Positions 62,301-64,000 of a stretch of 64,000 nt of DNA are shown here, one piece after another (position 1 is the stretch's first letter; each line of letters starts with the position of its first letter). Under the pieces are notes generated by a model. It was not told the DNA's origin and did no database searches. It worked only from the letters and a program-made list of their open reading frames with translations. A program made the translations under genes and the position numbers. Source of the DNA: Kappaphycus alvarezii (taxonomy: Eukaryota; Rhodophyta; Florideophyceae; Gigartinales; Solieriaceae); NCBI GenBank assembly GCA_002205965.3, contig NADL03000066.1, positions 1-64,000 on the forward strand, read 5' to 3'.

Positions 62301-63589
62301 TGTTTGTGTTGAGCTCTCATGGCGGGCTTCGAATGCTGGATCTATGGAGGGTGAGAGGCATAATTTTTTGACGTAGCAGGAGTATCTATTGCTGGCTGTG
62401 AGAAGAAAGGGAGGCTGGTTTGCGATATGGTGAGGGCTTGACGGGTGAAGAGGTACGGGGTTGAAGGGCATTGGAGTGTTCAGTTCCCGCGAAATATATT
62501 CTCACAGGTCTTGACTAAAGGGCAAGATTTAAGCTCCGTTCATCACATGAAAAGTAAGGATTTCACTGTTTGCATGCAGTCTGTAATGATAATGGCCACT
62601 TTAGTCATAATTAATTCTGGAATATAGATGCGGAAGGTCTCTATTTTGTAAATTTGGTTATGAATTTCTTTACTTTAACTTATTAAAAGCTTACAGTCAC
62701 CTACTGTACTGGTACTGTACTGGTTAATTATTATAGTGTAGACTTTGACTGTACCGGTCAGTACAGTTCCATTTTACAATAAAATAATCTACTAAAGGCT
62801 CTTAAAAAGCAAACGGATAAATCATGGCATTGATAATTGTATTATTTAATTAGTTTTTCACGATAGAAATTCGTCTACTTTGTAATTGGATGACCGTAAT
62901 TATTGTTGTAAATTATGACTACAAAAAACTTACAGTATCCCCACTTATTAACCTAACTCCTACATTGGGTGGGTGGGTGAAAATACTGTACTGTACTGTA
63001 CAATACTGCATTTTACCGTTCGGAATCACACAACAATACACCTATGCGAGTTTTATTAACAATAAATTATAATAGCTAAATTCCCTTAATGTCATGCAGC
63101 ACTGATGCAGCTACATCTGTACTTGCTTACTGCTGCACTGCAATTTTCTGGATGCCAAATGCACTGTCGCAATTATTCACGCATGCGCCCTCTGTAAGGT
63201 GTAATGCTGTAATGTAGTTGTTACACAGCTACCGCCGCCGCGCCCAATCGCTTAACTCCACAACACCCTCGCCAGTACTGTACTCTGCCTCCTTCCGGAT
63301 CATCCGTTTTTGCATTTCATAAAGTTGTTGTCTACAACTTTGAGTCTGTTCAACAGCCTCAATTGCGAATAGTCGTAAGCGAACGCAAGCGCACGGAAGT
63401 CTGCTGGCAGACGTGCGACCGTCGAGATTGCCTAGAGTTTAGTACATTGCGTGCGTGGCAATTTCATCTGACTGAAGTCTAGAGGCAGCACTGCGTGCGC
63501 GACTCCATCAACCGCTGACCTTTACTTACATTCTGCATCTACGGGCTGTTTCTTCTGTACAACTGTGTGTAACGCAATATACAACTATC
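62301..63589. other. Mixed DNA with GTAC-palindrome patches
   Basis: TACTGTACTGG-type repeats lie at 62700-62775 and 62985-63010. The part after 63200 becomes GC-richer and could be the promoter and leader of the short ORF at 63590. No TATA box stands out. Confidence 0.4.
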
Positions 63590-63754
63590 ATGGCTACACC
63601 AGAGTTCCACGATGAGGAACTGGAAAACTTCATTGCAGAAAGTACTGGGGAAATTTTTACAGGAAACGATCTACTACTACGCTTTTGTAGTGCAATCAAT
63701 ACCCGGGCTTCTTTGCTGGCTAACTTGTCCATTTTGGACGTTGAATTTAGATGA
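63590..63754 (+). CDS. Short acidic ORF, possible first exon
   Basis: ATG at 63590 opens a 54-residue frame, acidic at its start (MATPEFHDEELENFIAESTGE) and then mixed, ending at TGA 63752-63754. The leader is GC-richer than the surrounding DNA, and the AT-rich tract ends before it. It may be a small protein or the first exon of a gene running off the window; no donor site inside it is decisive. No family is recognised. Confidence 0.25.
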   Translation: MATPEFHDEELENFIAESTGEIFTGNDLLLRFCSAINTRASLLANLSILDVEFR

Positions 63755-64000
63755 CATTTACTGACACCTAAGGTGAATTACACTTAGTGTCTTGACACTG
63801 TCAATGCATGACATTGTAATGACACTTGGGGTTGCCCCACCCGGGCCTAATTACACCCCTCCGGGGTCCGATATTTTTACAGGGCCCTGCCCTCCTATTG
63901 GGCCACGTGTCCGGTCATTTATTAACTAACCTGGAGCTAACCTCTACCCCTCAGGGGCCTGACACTAACTTTAACTGTTTTTACTTGTAGTTTACTGTAG
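63755..64000. other. Window edge, GC-rich, no gene seen
   Basis: Contains imperfect repeats of TGACACT/GACAnT (63755-63825) followed by GC-rich sequence. No coding sequence is supported before the window ends. Confidence 0.4.

Noticed and set aside
1-64000. CRISPR arrays, rRNA, bacterial-type operons or riboswitches
   Set aside because: No regular spacer-repeat arrays, no rRNA core sequences and no prokaryotic gene organisation were seen; the window is eukaryotic.

Overview
This is a gene-poor, repeat-rich stretch of a eukaryotic nuclear genome. Spliceosomal introns, TATA boxes, a fatty-acid elongase, several LTR retroelement fossils and non-LTR retrotransposon pieces all exclude bacteria and organelles. 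A signal-peptide protein ending in a Hint/Hog domain, a compact single-exon ELO gene, very short introns (about 40-70 nt) and islands of Copia and Gypsy fossils would suit a red macroalga, perhaps near Chondrus. That placement is inference, held at about 50-60%.

Layout. 1-1010: fragment of a non-LTR (LINE-type) retrotransposon carrying a restriction-like endonuclease. 1011-18970: mostly AT-rich DNA holding one convincing host gene, the Hint-domain secreted protein at 2545-3871, with its own TATA box and polyadenylation signal. 18971-24315: a Ty1/Copia fossil on the minus strand with short LTRs and a rearranged, partly inverted 5' end. 26038-32900: three further LTR-element fossils, namely a Copia, a Ty3/Gypsy, and an opposite-strand Copia abutting the Gypsy. 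34190-34760: a second endonuclease fragment of the LINE-type family. 37023-40710: a Copia fossil between short direct repeats, with a tRNA-like (pol III) module just before its 3' repeat. 40920-42190: GTAC-rich palindromic low-complexity DNA. 46591-51000: the most gene-like, GC-richer island, with the elongase, a proline-rich single-pass membrane protein, an unidentified ORF and a third endonuclease-bearing retrotransposon end. 52200-58460: a heavily worn Copia flanked by a 130-bp direct repeat that is not an obvious LTR. 58460-64000: AT-rich DNA with one possible small intron-bearing minus-strand gene (61869-62300), more GTAC repeats and a short ORF near the edge.

There is no operon-like organisation. 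The elongase and the proline-rich membrane protein are convergent neighbours with no evident shared pathway. The elongase would act in the ER extending fatty acyl-CoA chains. The Hint protein would enter the secretory pathway and may self-process. Most of the remaining coding potential is mobile-element remains.
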